From Apis mellifera (lineage: Eukaryota > Arthropoda > Insecta > Hymenoptera > Apidae), in assembly GCF_003254395.2 (NCBI RefSeq), contig NC_037644.1:7408086-7472085 (forward strand): a stretch of 64,000 bases of DNA, given 5' to 3'. Position 1 is the stretch's first letter. Each line of letters begins with the position of its first letter. This document shows positions 1-10,990 of the stretch, piece by piece. The translations under genes were made by a program, and so were the position numbers. The notes below the pieces were generated by a model. That model was not told the origin of the DNA. It saw nothing but the letters and a program-made list of their open reading frames with translations, and did no database searches.

Positions 1-566
1 AGTTTTGCTCGTTACCGTCAGTTACACTTGTTAATCACCGAGGTGTGCTAGCAACGAGGGCGTCATCGTGAAGACAAGTTGTGAGGGACAAGGGGAGAAG
101 GGAGAAGAAGAAAGAGGCATGGAAGAAGGGGACGACTGTTGTGTGCCCCGTCGTATTTAATCACACGCACGTTACACACTTCATCGATACGTCGAAGCAA
201 AAGAACCGATGATTTTTGGAACACGGATCGTTAAATTGTAAACGCGACCAATTCACGCGGTCGCGCACGCGTCTACGCAAGTCCGTTTCAACTTTGTTCC
301 CTCTATCGACAAACTAATTGAATCTCCAGAGCCACCTTTCTTTCGCTCGCACTTACAATTTTCCCTCTCTCTCCGCCCTTCTCACTCGCTCACTCTCTCA
401 TGTCGACGTGTATTTTTTCATCACGCCACTGCCTTTCTTCCCCTCGCGTAACGCGCGCACAAATCTGTCGAAGAATAGTATTCAAGCACGGACAGGCGTG
501 AATGTTCTCTCTTTTCACCATACAAGTCGGACCAGCAGACACATTGAAAGAGAATCCGTTCCGTGT
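1..566. other. 3' flank / possible 3' UTR of the minus-strand gene
   Basis: This stretch lies downstream of the stop codon of the minus-strand coding region that ends at 567. It is less AT-rich than the desert to the right, as expected for an untranslated region, but I see no clear polyadenylation signal that fixes the transcript end. Short open frames on both strands here have no recognisable domain and look like chance frames. The gene may continue beyond the left edge of the window as non-coding sequence. Confidence 0.4.
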
Positions 567-2621
567 TCATTCTTCCGCTTGCAGTAACGTGCGGAAATCC
601 TGTTGCAGTTTCGACTCGTGATAGCTCCAAATATCGCTGAAATCTTCTTCGTCCTCGTCCACTTCTTTCTCGAACATGCCCTTCTCTTCCTCGGCCATCG
701 GTGCATTCGGCGAAGGCGAGTAAAATTTGATTTCCAAATCTCTGTGACCGTTCGGCGACGTGATGATTTCCGTAGAGACCTCGAGCTCTTTAGGCGATTG
801 TACGCTACCATTCACATCCATACCGGACAGTCCAATGTTATTCACAGGTATACCGATAGATTCACCGCGCCATAGCGTTCGACGTTTCCCACTCTCTGCC
901 TGTCCCCTATCACCGATCACACCAACATCTTTGCTAGGCGTGCTGATTTCTTCGCTGAAATAACTGGTCGGGTCGCTCCAGCTACGCCTCAGCACAACAC
1001 CGGTGCTACCGGTGCTGTCCTTTTCTTGATGGGTTCGAGGATTATCACCGTTGAAAAGCCTCTCGATAGTTTGCTCCTGACAGCCGAGACTTGGCCGGGA
1101 CAGGAATAGCGGCATCTGAGAAAAGTGGCCGGGACAGAACTCGGTCGACGGTGACGGGGTCAAGAAGGGCGAGTAACAGTTCTGATCCACGTCCCATATG
1201 AGAGCCGAGGGATCACAATACCGGCACTGACACGGCCCTAATTCCTCGTTGATGCCCTCTTCGCAACCCGTTGTCGTCGTTGCCGTTGCCGTCGTTGTCG
1301 TCGTCGTCGTCGTCGTCGTTGTCGTCGCCGTTAGATCGTTATTATATTCGTGCAGATAGCGCGGAACATTGCTACTACCAACGGCGTGGTTATGATGATG
1401 ATGATGATGATGATGATGACCGTTATGTCTATAACCCTTTGGCGGAATGGTACGCATTTGCGCAGGCACGACGTTTCTGTTGTCGTCCAACACTTTCACT
1501 TCCACGTGCCGGTGTGGATACCTTTGCCTCGCGTCTATCTCTTGCGCCGACATACCGCCAGTTGTTTGCACTCTGCAACCGTACACGCTGCTTTCCCTCG
1601 CTATGGGTGGCCTTCTGTGGTTTCTAAGGTGAGGAGGCGGTGCGATATCGTAACGTTGCTCGTAACAGGTCGGCACGTATGACTTTAAAGAAGCTGCGCT
1701 CGATTGTTCGGCAATTACTCCCGAATTCGACTGTTGTTGCTGCTGCTCCTCGTGTTTCGTTACTTCCGCAGAAGTGACCGCATTGTTCGGCGGTTTTCTA
1801 TCCTTCTTCCTGCGCTTTCGAGGCTTAATGATACGTGGCAAATTGTTCTCAGAATTATTCGATCCCGAACTCTCATCGCTCGCGATACTCAACGAATCGA
1901 TATTCGCAATGTTTCCTGTTCCCGTCGTGTCTTTGGCCGTCGTGCAGTCCGACGATTTCTGATTATTCGTTTGTTGCTTCTTCGCAAGTTCTATCGGCCT
2001 TTGAGGCCGCGATGGTGGACACCTGACCGTGTTGCTCATCGTACAGCTCGATGTCAGGGTATTCGTATTGTTGTGAACGTAACTATTAACCGCGCCTGTA
2101 TTGTTACAAATCGTATTAGGAATGCCATTAGCGTTCCCGTTGTTATGTATCTTGCCGCGATTGTGAAACCGATTGGCTAGAATCAACGGCGCTCCCTGCG
2201 TGTGAATGGCTAATCTAGAAAGTGGATTCTTGTGTAGATGAGCTGATACTTGCTGCTCGCAAGCCTGCTGTTGCTGTTGCTGCGGTTGCTGTTGTAGTTG
2301 CTGCGACGATGACGGCTGTTGTTGTTGTTGTTGTTGTTGTCCAAGCGACGGTGATGATCTTTGATTACATCTGCGTGGACTGGATGTCATCGATATCAAA
2401 GGAGCGCCCGTCCAACCACCAGGCCCATATTGCACCTGGCATTGTTCGCTTCCGTTCGGATAATTTTGATTTCCGTAACAGCCTCGCGTTTTCCCGCGAA
2501 TCACAGGTTCCTGTTTCCTACCGACGATCGGTTTATGCGGTCCTGGTCTGATGGTCGACGATATCAAACAACTACCGATGTATCGCTCCACCTCCACGCC
2601 GCCTTGGGAGGCTGGGCTCAT
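567..2621 (-). CDS. Gln/His/Thr-rich low-complexity protein of unknown function
   Basis: An uninterrupted frame of 684 codons, far longer than chance in this AT-rich DNA. I start it at the ATG at 2621, which has A at -3. The frame stays open for 7 more codons, to a GTG at 2642, with a TAA directly upstream, so ATG 2621 is the first usable methionine. Along the protein: Gln-rich segment (about residues 95-119), Asn-rich segment (about 150-190), a basic nuclear-localisation-like cluster KPRKRRKKDRK (about 266-276), a second Gln run (about 293-297), nine His (402-410), a Thr tract (about 432-451), a Cys-rich patch with CQCRYC (about 464-469), Ser/Pro-rich segments including LRRSWSDP, then an acidic stretch (644-661) and an aromatic end FSDIWSYHESKLQQDF. 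There is no signal peptide, membrane segment or known catalytic motif. The conserved-looking part is the C-terminal third; the rest is probably disordered. The basic cluster suggests a nuclear or regulatory protein, but I do not recognise the family. The 5' UTR may be spliced from distant exons (see 3046, 27347 and 49757). Confidence 0.85.
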   Translation of the reverse strand: MSPASQGGVEVERYIGSCLISSTIRPGPHKPIVGRKQEPVIRGKTRGCYGNQNYPNGSEQCQVQYGPGGWTGAPLISMTSSPRRCNQRSSPSLGQQQQQQQQPSSSQQLQQQPQQQQQQACEQQVSAHLHKNPLSRLAIHTQGAPLILANRFHNRGKIHNNGNANGIPNTICNNTGAVNSYVHNNTNTLTSSCTMSNTVRCPPSRPQRPIELAKKQQTNNQKSSDCTTAKDTTGTGNIANIDSLSIASDESSGSNNSENNLPRIIKPRKRRKKDRKPPNNAVTSAEVTKHEEQQQQQSNSGVIAEQSSAASLKSYVPTCYEQRYDIAPPPHLRNHRRPPIARESSVYGCRVQTTGGMSAQEIDARQRYPHRHVEVKVLDDNRNVVPAQMRTIPPKGYRHNGHHHHHHHHHNHAVGSSNVPRYLHEYNNDLTATTTTTTTTTTTTATATTTTGCEEGINEELGPCQCRYCDPSALIWDVDQNCYSPFLTPSPSTEFCPGHFSQMPLFLSRPSLGCQEQTIERLFNGDNPRTHQEKDSTGSTGVVLRRSWSDPTSYFSEEISTPSKDVGVIGDRGQAESGKRRTLWRGESIGIPVNNIGLSGMDVNGSVQSPKELEVSTEIITSPNGHRDLEIKFYSPSPNAPMAEEEKGMFEKEVDEDEEDFSDIWSYHESKLQQDFRTLLQAEE
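1264..1330 (-). repeat. Coding trinucleotide repeat encoding a Thr tract
   Basis: A mostly GTC/GTT repeat on the plus strand reads as ACN threonine codons on the coding strand (residues about 432-451). The pure core is likely to vary in length between individuals. Confidence 0.8.
1392..1418 (-). repeat. Coding (CAT)9 repeat encoding nine histidines
   Basis: Nine uninterrupted ATG triplets on the plus strand read as CAT on the coding strand and give residues 402-410 of the minus-strand protein. A pure tract of this kind is prone to slippage. Confidence 0.9.
2317..2340 (-). repeat. Coding CAA/CAG repeat encoding poly-Gln
   Basis: TTG/CTG triplets on the plus strand encode the first poly-Gln run of the minus-strand protein. 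A second, interrupted Gln-rich stretch lies at 2253-2310. The main run uses mostly CAA codons. Confidence 0.85.
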
Positions 2622-3420
2622 CTTACAAAAACCCGCGATCACTTATATTACCAACACCGTTATATTCTCTCAATTACGATTATGGGGAAATTCTTCACCT
2701 CACGAATATTCCAATCGATGTGAAAATAATTACGTCACATTAACACGTTATTCCATTGACCCAAATCCGGATGTAACGTTCTCGACGCTCGAACTGAATA
2801 TCACCGGTTTAGCCCATTGTCATGGTGAACCTCTTCGTATCGATTCCACAAAACAAACAGAAAACTTGGACACTGTTTTCGATCGATTTTAGCTTAATGC
2901 GAATGATGACTTTTTGTTTATACGCGTGGTGTGTATGTGAACGATTGTGTTCCAGACGGCGAAAATAACCGGTAATTATTACGGCGACGACGGTTACGTA
3001 GTTGAAACACAGTATCGTGGGTCGAACAACCGTACAGAACCGCGGCTGAAACAACACTGAAGCTCGCTCCGCCGAACGCGCCTACACCGTCTTTCGAATT
3101 GGTCTGCGACGTGGAGCTCCCCCCACTATTCTCGTCACTACCCCCACCACCTGTACAACACGCTCACCACCGACAGACATATCCCCACCACTTATTCCTG
3201 CTACCACCTTTCTTTACAATGTACTTCTCCACACCGTTCAACTTTACCATGCGCGAATATACACATAACATTGTTCCTTCCGGTGGACGAGTCTGTCACA
3301 ATTTAGCAAGGTATCGGAGAAAGCTGAGCGAGGAAGGTGTAAGTTGCGTCGTGGTTAGCGTTAGTCGCTGGAAACTTTTCGAAGGCATCGACTGGTGACG
3401 ACAAATTTCATCCGGTCGAT
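2622..3420 (-). promoter_or_regulatory. CpG-rich 5' region of the minus-strand gene (promoter and/or 5' UTR)
   Basis: The region upstream of the minus-strand coding start is clearly richer in C, G and CpG than the DNA beyond 3420, where composition drops sharply. It holds a CRE-like TTACGTCA around 2730. No coding frame here is convincing on either strand. It could be the promoter of the minus-strand gene, the 5' part of its coding exon, or both. The transcription start cannot be placed from sequence alone. Confidence 0.45.
3046..3058 (-). other. Candidate 3' splice site upstream of the minus-strand CDS
   Basis: Read on the minus strand, this is a short pyrimidine-rich stretch ending TGTTGTTTCAG, so an exon could begin at 3045 and run through a 5' UTR of about 424 nt into the ATG at 2621. 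It is a plausible receiving exon for an upstream long intron, but the pyrimidine tract is only moderate and a transcription start nearby would explain the region equally well. Confidence 0.3.
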
Positions 3421-4075
3421 TTCATTGTTAGTGACTGACACGCATTTTATTATTATGGATAATTCGAGTATTCCTAATAATACTTGTCGTTATATTTTTA
3501 TAAATTAAAAGAAGTTGAAGAAAAATAAAAGTTAATGATTTTTCGAATTTTTAAATTCGTATAGCTTGAAATAATTGGAAAATAATTCAATTACATTCAA
3601 TGATTTATACGGTGATGTTTTAAATATATCGTCTATGAAAAAAGATAAGATAGGATTTTTTCCTCGTTGTTATTAATTATTAATATGGTCGTTACTAACA
3701 GAAAATTATGAATATGTATTATATTCTTATGCTTTTTAATAAATAAATAGTGTATTAAATAATATATGTATAAATGTACATATTTTGATTTCAATTGCAT
3801 TTATTATTCCATACAATATTTCTCAAATTTCGATTTTTAAGTTATAATATCTTTACATATAATTTACATACAGATAAGAAAAAACGTAAAATAATTACAT
3901 ATTATATAATTTTCATACAAAAATTCTCACATTGTGAAAAACTATAAAAGAAAGAAAGAAATCGTAAAAAAAAAAAGATTATAAAAATACGAAATACAAA
4001 TAATCATTAACGAAACAACGGAAGAAAACAATCGGAAGTTGTAATTTAAAATGATTTATCACATTTAAATCCTCT
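3421..4075. other. AT-rich gene-free sequence
   Basis: AT-rich DNA with stop codons in all frames. I see nothing here beyond homopolymer runs. Confidence 0.7.
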
Positions 4076-4620
4076 CAGGAGTTCAGAGCTCTGAAAGGCG
4101 GCTCCTTCAAGAATAACATGGAAGAAAAAACACGAGAAAGAAGGATAAAACGAGGATTCTGCGAGGACACGAGTTATATCTCAACTCTCCGAAGAATCCT
4201 CATCCGTGAACTTACTTAGATGGGACGACGACGAGACTGGAAAGAGTAAAGGAATAGAAAACGAGGGGGAATAGTCGGTCGGTAAAAAAGGAAGGAGAGG
4301 AGAGAAGTCTGATATCTTAGATCAGGCTACGGCACCCTCGCATCTAGGTCACAAGCCTTTAAAAGTGGGTCACAAGTCATCAATCGCCTGCGGCACGCTA
4401 CCTCAACTCATAGTTGAACCCTCGCATACGACCCATCTATTCTCCTCTAGAACGATTCTCCTCATCTAGAGCGACGTTCGGTCCCTCTCCTTTCCTTCTT
4501 TTATCGTCTTCTTCCCCCGAACACCACGCTTGCTCGCCAACGGTAGAAAACACGATCACGAAATTCTACGCCACCGAACAAGAAACACGGCGACGAAATT
4601 AACACGTTACCAAGCAACAG
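4076..4620. other. GC-richer non-coding island with paired RGGTCA sites
   Basis: An island of mixed composition between AT-rich flanks. It contains two directly repeated nuclear-receptor-type half-sites, AGGTCACAAG at 4346 and GGGTCACAAG at 4367, 21 bp apart start to start. A repeated ACCCTCGCAT also occurs. No frame looks like protein. A cis-regulatory element is the simplest reading, but this is inference. Confidence 0.4.
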
Positions 4621-6165
4621 CTATTACAGTTTACTATTTTCTGCAAATTCTATGTAACTATATTTTCCACTTTTTTGTGGAATATATTTGAAACTCATAT
4701 ACGGATGTACATCAATAATTAGAGAAAAATAATTAGTTCTGTTTATTATAGGAAAATGTTTCTATTTTTAATATATTCATTTTCCATTTATGACAGAGGA
4801 AAGAATAGGAATATTCTTTCTGTTTTTTAATCTAGGGAGTAGCGAATATTCATTAAAAAGCTATATTCTCGAACCGGAATTCAGGTTATAATGAATACCC
4901 GGATAATAAGAATACTATTTTTAGAGAGGTTTTATTGAAAGAGCTATATGAACAAATCAAATGAATAATTTTATACGAAAAGTGTTATATATATAAATAT
5001 TATAAATTTTAAAAATTTTTTAAAAATCGGTTAAAAAGAAATTTGATATTATAATATGATTTTAATATGTTTTTGAGAAAATTACAAAACTATGTTAAAA
5101 ATTTAATGAATACAATTACAATGTTTAATTAATCATACAAAATAATCATGTAAATAAATTCCGAGATAAATACATTTTTATCGATGAATAATAAATAATG
5201 ATCATTGATGCTCAGAAAAAGTAAAAATAATAATGCTTATTCGTTGAATTCTTCGATACTTTGATCAACATGATTGCTGCAAATGTATCCAAGTAATTTG
5301 TAATTCATAAGAAATCAATATGAAACAAACCAACGATCTTCTAATTTCCTTTGCGAGCCAAGGCAAACTTTGTTGTGCTTCAATAAACTTCACTTTGCAT
5401 GCGAGTATTCGATGCAATAAACGATGTCGAGTATATCAAACAAATTTATGTCTTATTCATTAGTTTCGATTGATAATCAATATCGATGAAAGTCAATGCA
5501 ATATATCATACGATACTGGGATCGATAATTGTCAGATCGAAATTTCGCTTTTATAACATGTAATGATTATTTGTCTTATTACATGGTATAATCGTCTGCC
5601 ATTTTTATTTTAGAATAAATGGTCCATTTAATGAAAAATTTAATGACGATTTCAAATTTTTTAAATGCTCCAAAATTCGAAGATTTTAAAAAGAATTTCA
5701 AATTCTTAAAAGTAATTTTTAATTTTATTTTACATTAAAATTGATAAAGAGATAATTAATAATCTTTTTCTTTCTTTTCATTTTTTTCTGGAAAAATTGC
5801 TAAAAAATTAAATATTAATCAAAATATAAAATAAATATTCGATACATTTATCATGCATTATGAATTTCTGATAATAAATTATCATTTCACTTATTTATTT
5901 GTAATTTTGTATAATATAAATATATAATTTTCATTTTAATAAGTTCTGACTAGTTCTGGATAAATTACACTATTTTACAAAAAAGACATTTTTCTATATT
6001 TTGAAAAAAAGGTTTATCTGAAAAATTTAATTATATTTAATTATTTCGTATTACTTATTTTAATTTTTAAAAAATTAATTGACTGATGACTTGCTCATTT
6101 ATGCTAATATACTTAAGTTTGCTTCAAAGATTTCTAAACAAAAATTTCAAAATAAAACACTTTGA
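4621..6165. other. AT-rich gene-free sequence
   Basis: No coding potential. A slightly less AT-rich patch around 5240-5560 has no recognisable content. Confidence 0.65.
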
Positions 6166-6660
6166 CCGCAAAAATTTCGACATGAAATTCGAGCGAGGCA
6201 AAAATACCCGGCCTTAATGAAACGCGATACATTTCCCAGGTGTATGGATGACGCGTGAACTTGTAAGGAAAGCTTTCTCGGTTCGTCATAAATGTACTTC
6301 TTCCTATGAAATTTATCATAATTTTATAAGCCACACGAGTCGTGAAACTCACGGACGTCTTGGCACACTTTCCTAACGGGTATTCCGTGTAAGAAACTAA
6401 TCATGCCTGACATTATCGGCCCCCAAGTTGAAACGTACGCCTTCGAAACAGCGATACGTGGCGTTTTTGTGAAAGAGAAATGACGCATATCAAAGAGAGC
6501 AGAGGAGAAGTAGACGGCCAAGCGCTACGTGAAAGTGCGCCGCGTGACCGTTGTGAAAATCTCGGTCGATACATACGTCTCTGAACGAGTGATTTTACGG
6601 TGAAAGCGATACATTGAAATATATTCACCAATACCACGCGATGGCGAAACGCTTTCGTTT
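6166..6660. other. CpG-containing non-coding island
   Basis: A block of about 500 bp, clearly richer in G, C and CpG than its surroundings. Short frames on the minus strand (for example 6134-6352 and 6413-6637) have no domain-like pattern. It may be an enhancer or conserved non-coding element; its function is unknown. Confidence 0.4.
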
Positions 6661-9600
6661 CTCGCTTCGAATTTACCGACGATCAAATGTTTCTTAGCTG
6701 TCCTATATTTTATAAGATGTGGAAAAGTGGTTTAAAGTTTCAATGAATTATTTTCTACAAGATAAAAAAGAACAATTAGATTTCTTAGAGAATCGATTTT
6801 TGCTAATCATTAATTTTCTTCGATTGAAATCATTAATTTTCTTCGATAGAATTACATAACCTCGAAATTTTAACGTTAGAGTCTCGATCTTTGAAATTTT
6901 ATTGGGAAATTTCCTCAAACTTATATTATTTTTTTTTTTTATGCATTTATGCTGAAGTTGTTTTTGGGATAAATATTTTGTGATGTATTAGAATGTATTA
7001 TTTACTAGAGTGTCCTAAGAGAATTGTGTTGCGTTTACTAATGCTAAAAAAGATAAGTGTTCTTAGAATTAAGGTCTCGTTCTTTAGTGAAAATAAGAGA
7101 CAATAAACTTGAATGAGATAGAAAGAATAGGAATATTTGACTGCTCGCAACATTGATGCTCAAAAAACATGATGACTCTGTGTTTATTATGAAAGGAAAA
7201 AGGTGTCTACTATTTTGTAATTAAGACAGAATATTAATTATATTGATTTATTTGTGTTATAAAATTGAATGATATTATAAAATAATATATAATTAAATTT
7301 AAAATTTTTACAAATTCATGTTTTTATACAAATATATTTTTCTTTTCTAGTCTTATATTAGTTTTTTTTTTATAATTAAATATATACAATAATATAAACA
7401 TATTTTACATTTTATCATATTCTAAATAAAAATTTTGTTAAATATTAAAATATTAAAAATTGCAAAAACTTCATAAAATAAAAGAGTTGTAATACGATTT
7501 TATTATTATGATATAAAATTATCTTTTTTAACTTAAATATATAAATTATTAGAATCATAAAGAAATTAATGCAAGTTATATTTACATAATAAAATAACAT
7601 GTGCATATATCTTACATATTTGAAAATAAATTTTAAACAACATGACATATATTAATTAAATATTTAAATATTTCACTTGCATAAAAATCTAATCTAATTA
7701 TAATTTCCTTTCTGAAATTAAAATTTACATTTTTATATTTTACTCGTTATATATTATCAAAATACATAAAAATAACTAAAAAAAATTTGCCTCTTCCAAA
7801 AGTTTAATCAAATTAAATATTAAAATATTTTTTTACTATTTTTAATAACAAACATGTACATACACATGTATCATACACAAAAAATATTGGAAGTTTTTAA
7901 AGAAAATAATCATTATTGTACTATAAATAAACACAATAAATTAACCGGAAAATATATACTATATATAAATAGTCAGCACTTAAATGCAGTTGTCAAATGA
8001 AACGTGATAAATATCTTTACAAAAAGCACAATCGCAGGCGATAATTCTCCATGCAATCTTAGAAACCGATTAGCGAACAATGATAATTTGAATATTGTAG
8101 TTAGTCGTTAATTCATCTCTATTACTGCGAGTATTAAAGCGTTTTACGATTAAGATCGTGAGATATGTCAAGAAACTTGACGACAGTATTCTTTTCACAA
8201 AATATGGCGTTTATGGTTATATAAGTTATGTAAATAATTATGGAATCTTTTATGGAATGTGGTTTTCGTAATAAATATGGAATCATAAAAAATTTCATAA
8301 TCGATAATCGTCCTGATGAAATTCAATATTGAAATTCAATTGTTCTTGTTTTTGTTAAATAAATTAAAATTCAAATGAAATGATCAAATTCTAAAGATTT
8401 TTAATCGGTTTATTAAAACTAATAGTATTAAAAATTTAATTTAACAAATTTAATCTTGTCCATTGAAAATAAAGTTAAAGTTATTATTTAACAATTAAAA
8501 TTTTTGATATTAATAAATTTTTGGATTTATTTTTTTATTCTCCATATTTGTCAATTTAAATTTTTCAGATCTTGTTTTTCAATTCTTATGCATCATATTA
8601 ACTTTACTTATGTAAAAAATATTGAATTTGATATTGAAATATCTATAATTTATTGTAATAATTTTGAATATATCCTTTTCAAAAAAAAAAAAAAACAATC
8701 GATACAATGCATTACGATTTAACTCATATTCATTATCATTAGCTTTAAGCATTAGATTAATAAACAAATTATTTTACAGTACGTTTAGTCATTATATTTT
8801 GAATAATTTTATATATTTGTGAATCGAACTATTTCATATACAAGAATCTAATATAATTAATATAATACATTAATAAAATTATATAAAAGTTACGAATATT
8901 TCTATATTTTTTAGATTGACAAATATTAATTCATTTCACTTTTTCTTCACATTGAATCCTACTTCATTGAAATAACAAACCTTGAATTATCGAAGTGTAT
9001 TTCCTGGAGAAAGTAAGAAAGGTTTAATAACATGACACTGACATATTTTACTCGTGCAAATATTCTGTGAAATGTGATTGGTTGCTATTTTTCTTGATCA
9101 TATCATTATCATGATACAATATCAATTTAAAACAAGACGATATTATACAAATTAACATGATGTAGATAATATATCATAATTATAAAATCATTCATGCATT
9201 ATATATATTTTAAGAGTCAAAATAGAAATTTCATATTTGCTATTTGGACAAAAGTAAAATTGCAAAAATATAGACTGAGAATTATTTATGAAGTTATAAG
9301 CAATTTAATTTTGAATTAAGTGAGATGAGACATGAACGAGATGATTCTATTTTTGTCACATTGTATCTTTGTCTCGCTTTTTATCAAGTGCAAAATGAAT
9401 TTCTTCCAATTTGAGAAATAAATTATCAGAAGGAATTTTTTTGTATACTAATTTTCATAAAGATTGTACTTTTTACATCTTCACATCTTAAATTTATTCA
9501 TTTTAAGAAATGTAAAATTCAAGCTCAAAAACTTGAATTACTCTTTATTTTATAGAATACTAATTATTAATATATTGAATAATGAATTAAAGTGAATAAA

Positions 9601-10560
9601 GATTATTAGAATTTTGAAATTTTTGTTTGAAATTTTCATTTATGATCACACTATATTGTTATTAACAAATAGATATATATCTATAGATATATCTGTTTGA
9701 ATTTTATCATAATCAGAGCATCAATATACAATGAGATTTTATGTAAATTATTATTTACATAGAACGTACAATTGCAAAATGATCTTAACGATTTAAATGA
9801 TTTTAAATCAAAACTTGGAATCAATTAATAACACAGTAATTATAATTAAAAAAAAATAATAAAGATTCTTGAATTATTGTGATTAAGTGATCAGAAAATA
9901 TAACTTGATTGACTTCTGAACTCTCCACTTGACGCAAGAGAAAAACCAAATATATTATTATCGCAAGGCAAAATAAAAAATAAATGTGTAAAAAAAGATT
10001 TGTACGTATATTTTACAAATTACTAGTTTTAACCAATTTCATATATGTTATTAAAATTCATACGGGTCAGTCTGTCCATACGTAGAAATTAAAATGAAAA
10101 ATCAAAAACCAGAGATAGTTTGTCGAATGATTTATACGCGAAAAACGAATAAGCATCGATATATTTTTACAGGTATAAAATATTTGATTTATCGTTCATA
10201 AATATCTCGATTTTACAAATAAATACTCCATGGCATTAACCGTCATTCACTATCGAAGCGTTTAAATATTAGGCGATTTCAGGAAAAATTGACCATCCAT
10301 GGTCTCTTCACGGTAATCCATTTCCCGATAATACAACCACCATTCCTATACATCAGGTGAACTACAGTTTGAAAACTGCTCGAACCACTTCACGAATTTT
10401 TGCCATTTTATTTTTCAAAACGTTGACTAACTTCCGAACCAACGATTTATAGTATTCCAATAATTACAAAAATATTTCATCGGTTTTATTCCGGGGAAAA
10501 AATGGATTCGTTCGTTAGGAATAATTTTTTAACGCTTGACCATTAACTGAACACGGTCCG
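6661..10560. other. AT-rich gene desert
   Basis: Long AT-rich interval with homopolymers and no coding frame. The only structure I noted is a short dispersed repeat at 9334-9405 (separate entry). Confidence 0.65.
9334..9405 (+). repeat. Short dispersed repeat, copy A (related to 21456-21530)
   Basis: This segment begins AACGAGAT, contains a TTTTGTCACA-like core and ends in a TCTCGCTT stretch. It aligns by eye with 21456-21530 in the same order. The outer CGAGAT and TCTCG elements are inverted relative to each other, so it can fold into a weak hairpin. It could be a relic of a small non-autonomous element; identity is too low to be certain. Confidence 0.4.
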
Positions 10561-10990
10561 CTGTTTTTCAGGTCGAGAGGAAAAAAAGTAGGGAGAAGAA
10601 GGAAGATGGGCGCAAAAAATAGGAGAAAAGAAAGACGAATAGGGGGAAACGCGGACCAATCCTGGGGAAGAAAGCTGGGCAAGTTAGTACATCGATTACG
10701 AGAAGTGTCGACCACATGCCTCGGTTCCGCGCCAAAAACAACACAGACCTTCTACCTTTTGTACTGCCGAAAACAACCACCGTGGGATACGTTTCCGCAC
10801 ACTTTCTCAGATCTGTCTCCACGGGACCGGCCAAAAGCTTCATCTTTTTTTTTTCTTTTTTTTTCCCCCTTCTTTCCCTTTTCTTTTCCCACTCTTTCGC
10901 TTGCTCCTTTCGAGGGACGATTATTACACCGAAACGACTATAACTTTTCCTAGAAGGTATCCATTATCGTGATTGTTTGCGGGTTTACGG
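10561..10990. other. GC-richer island with purine and pyrimidine tracts
   Basis: A purine-rich first half, a mixed centre and a pyrimidine-rich end. Overlapping frames on both strands (10515-10953) owe their length to low composition bias and show no protein-like pattern. It is probably non-coding. Confidence 0.4.

Noticed and set aside
3099..3398. A 99-codon plus-strand frame in the upstream region of the minus-strand gene
   Set aside because: Pro/His-rich residues from a C-rich tract, no domain. More likely regulatory or untranslated sequence.
10150..10180. Plus-strand TTTTTACAG|GTATAA near 10171
   Set aside because: The GTATAA 5' splice site is weak and the tract short; AT-rich DNA gives such matches often.
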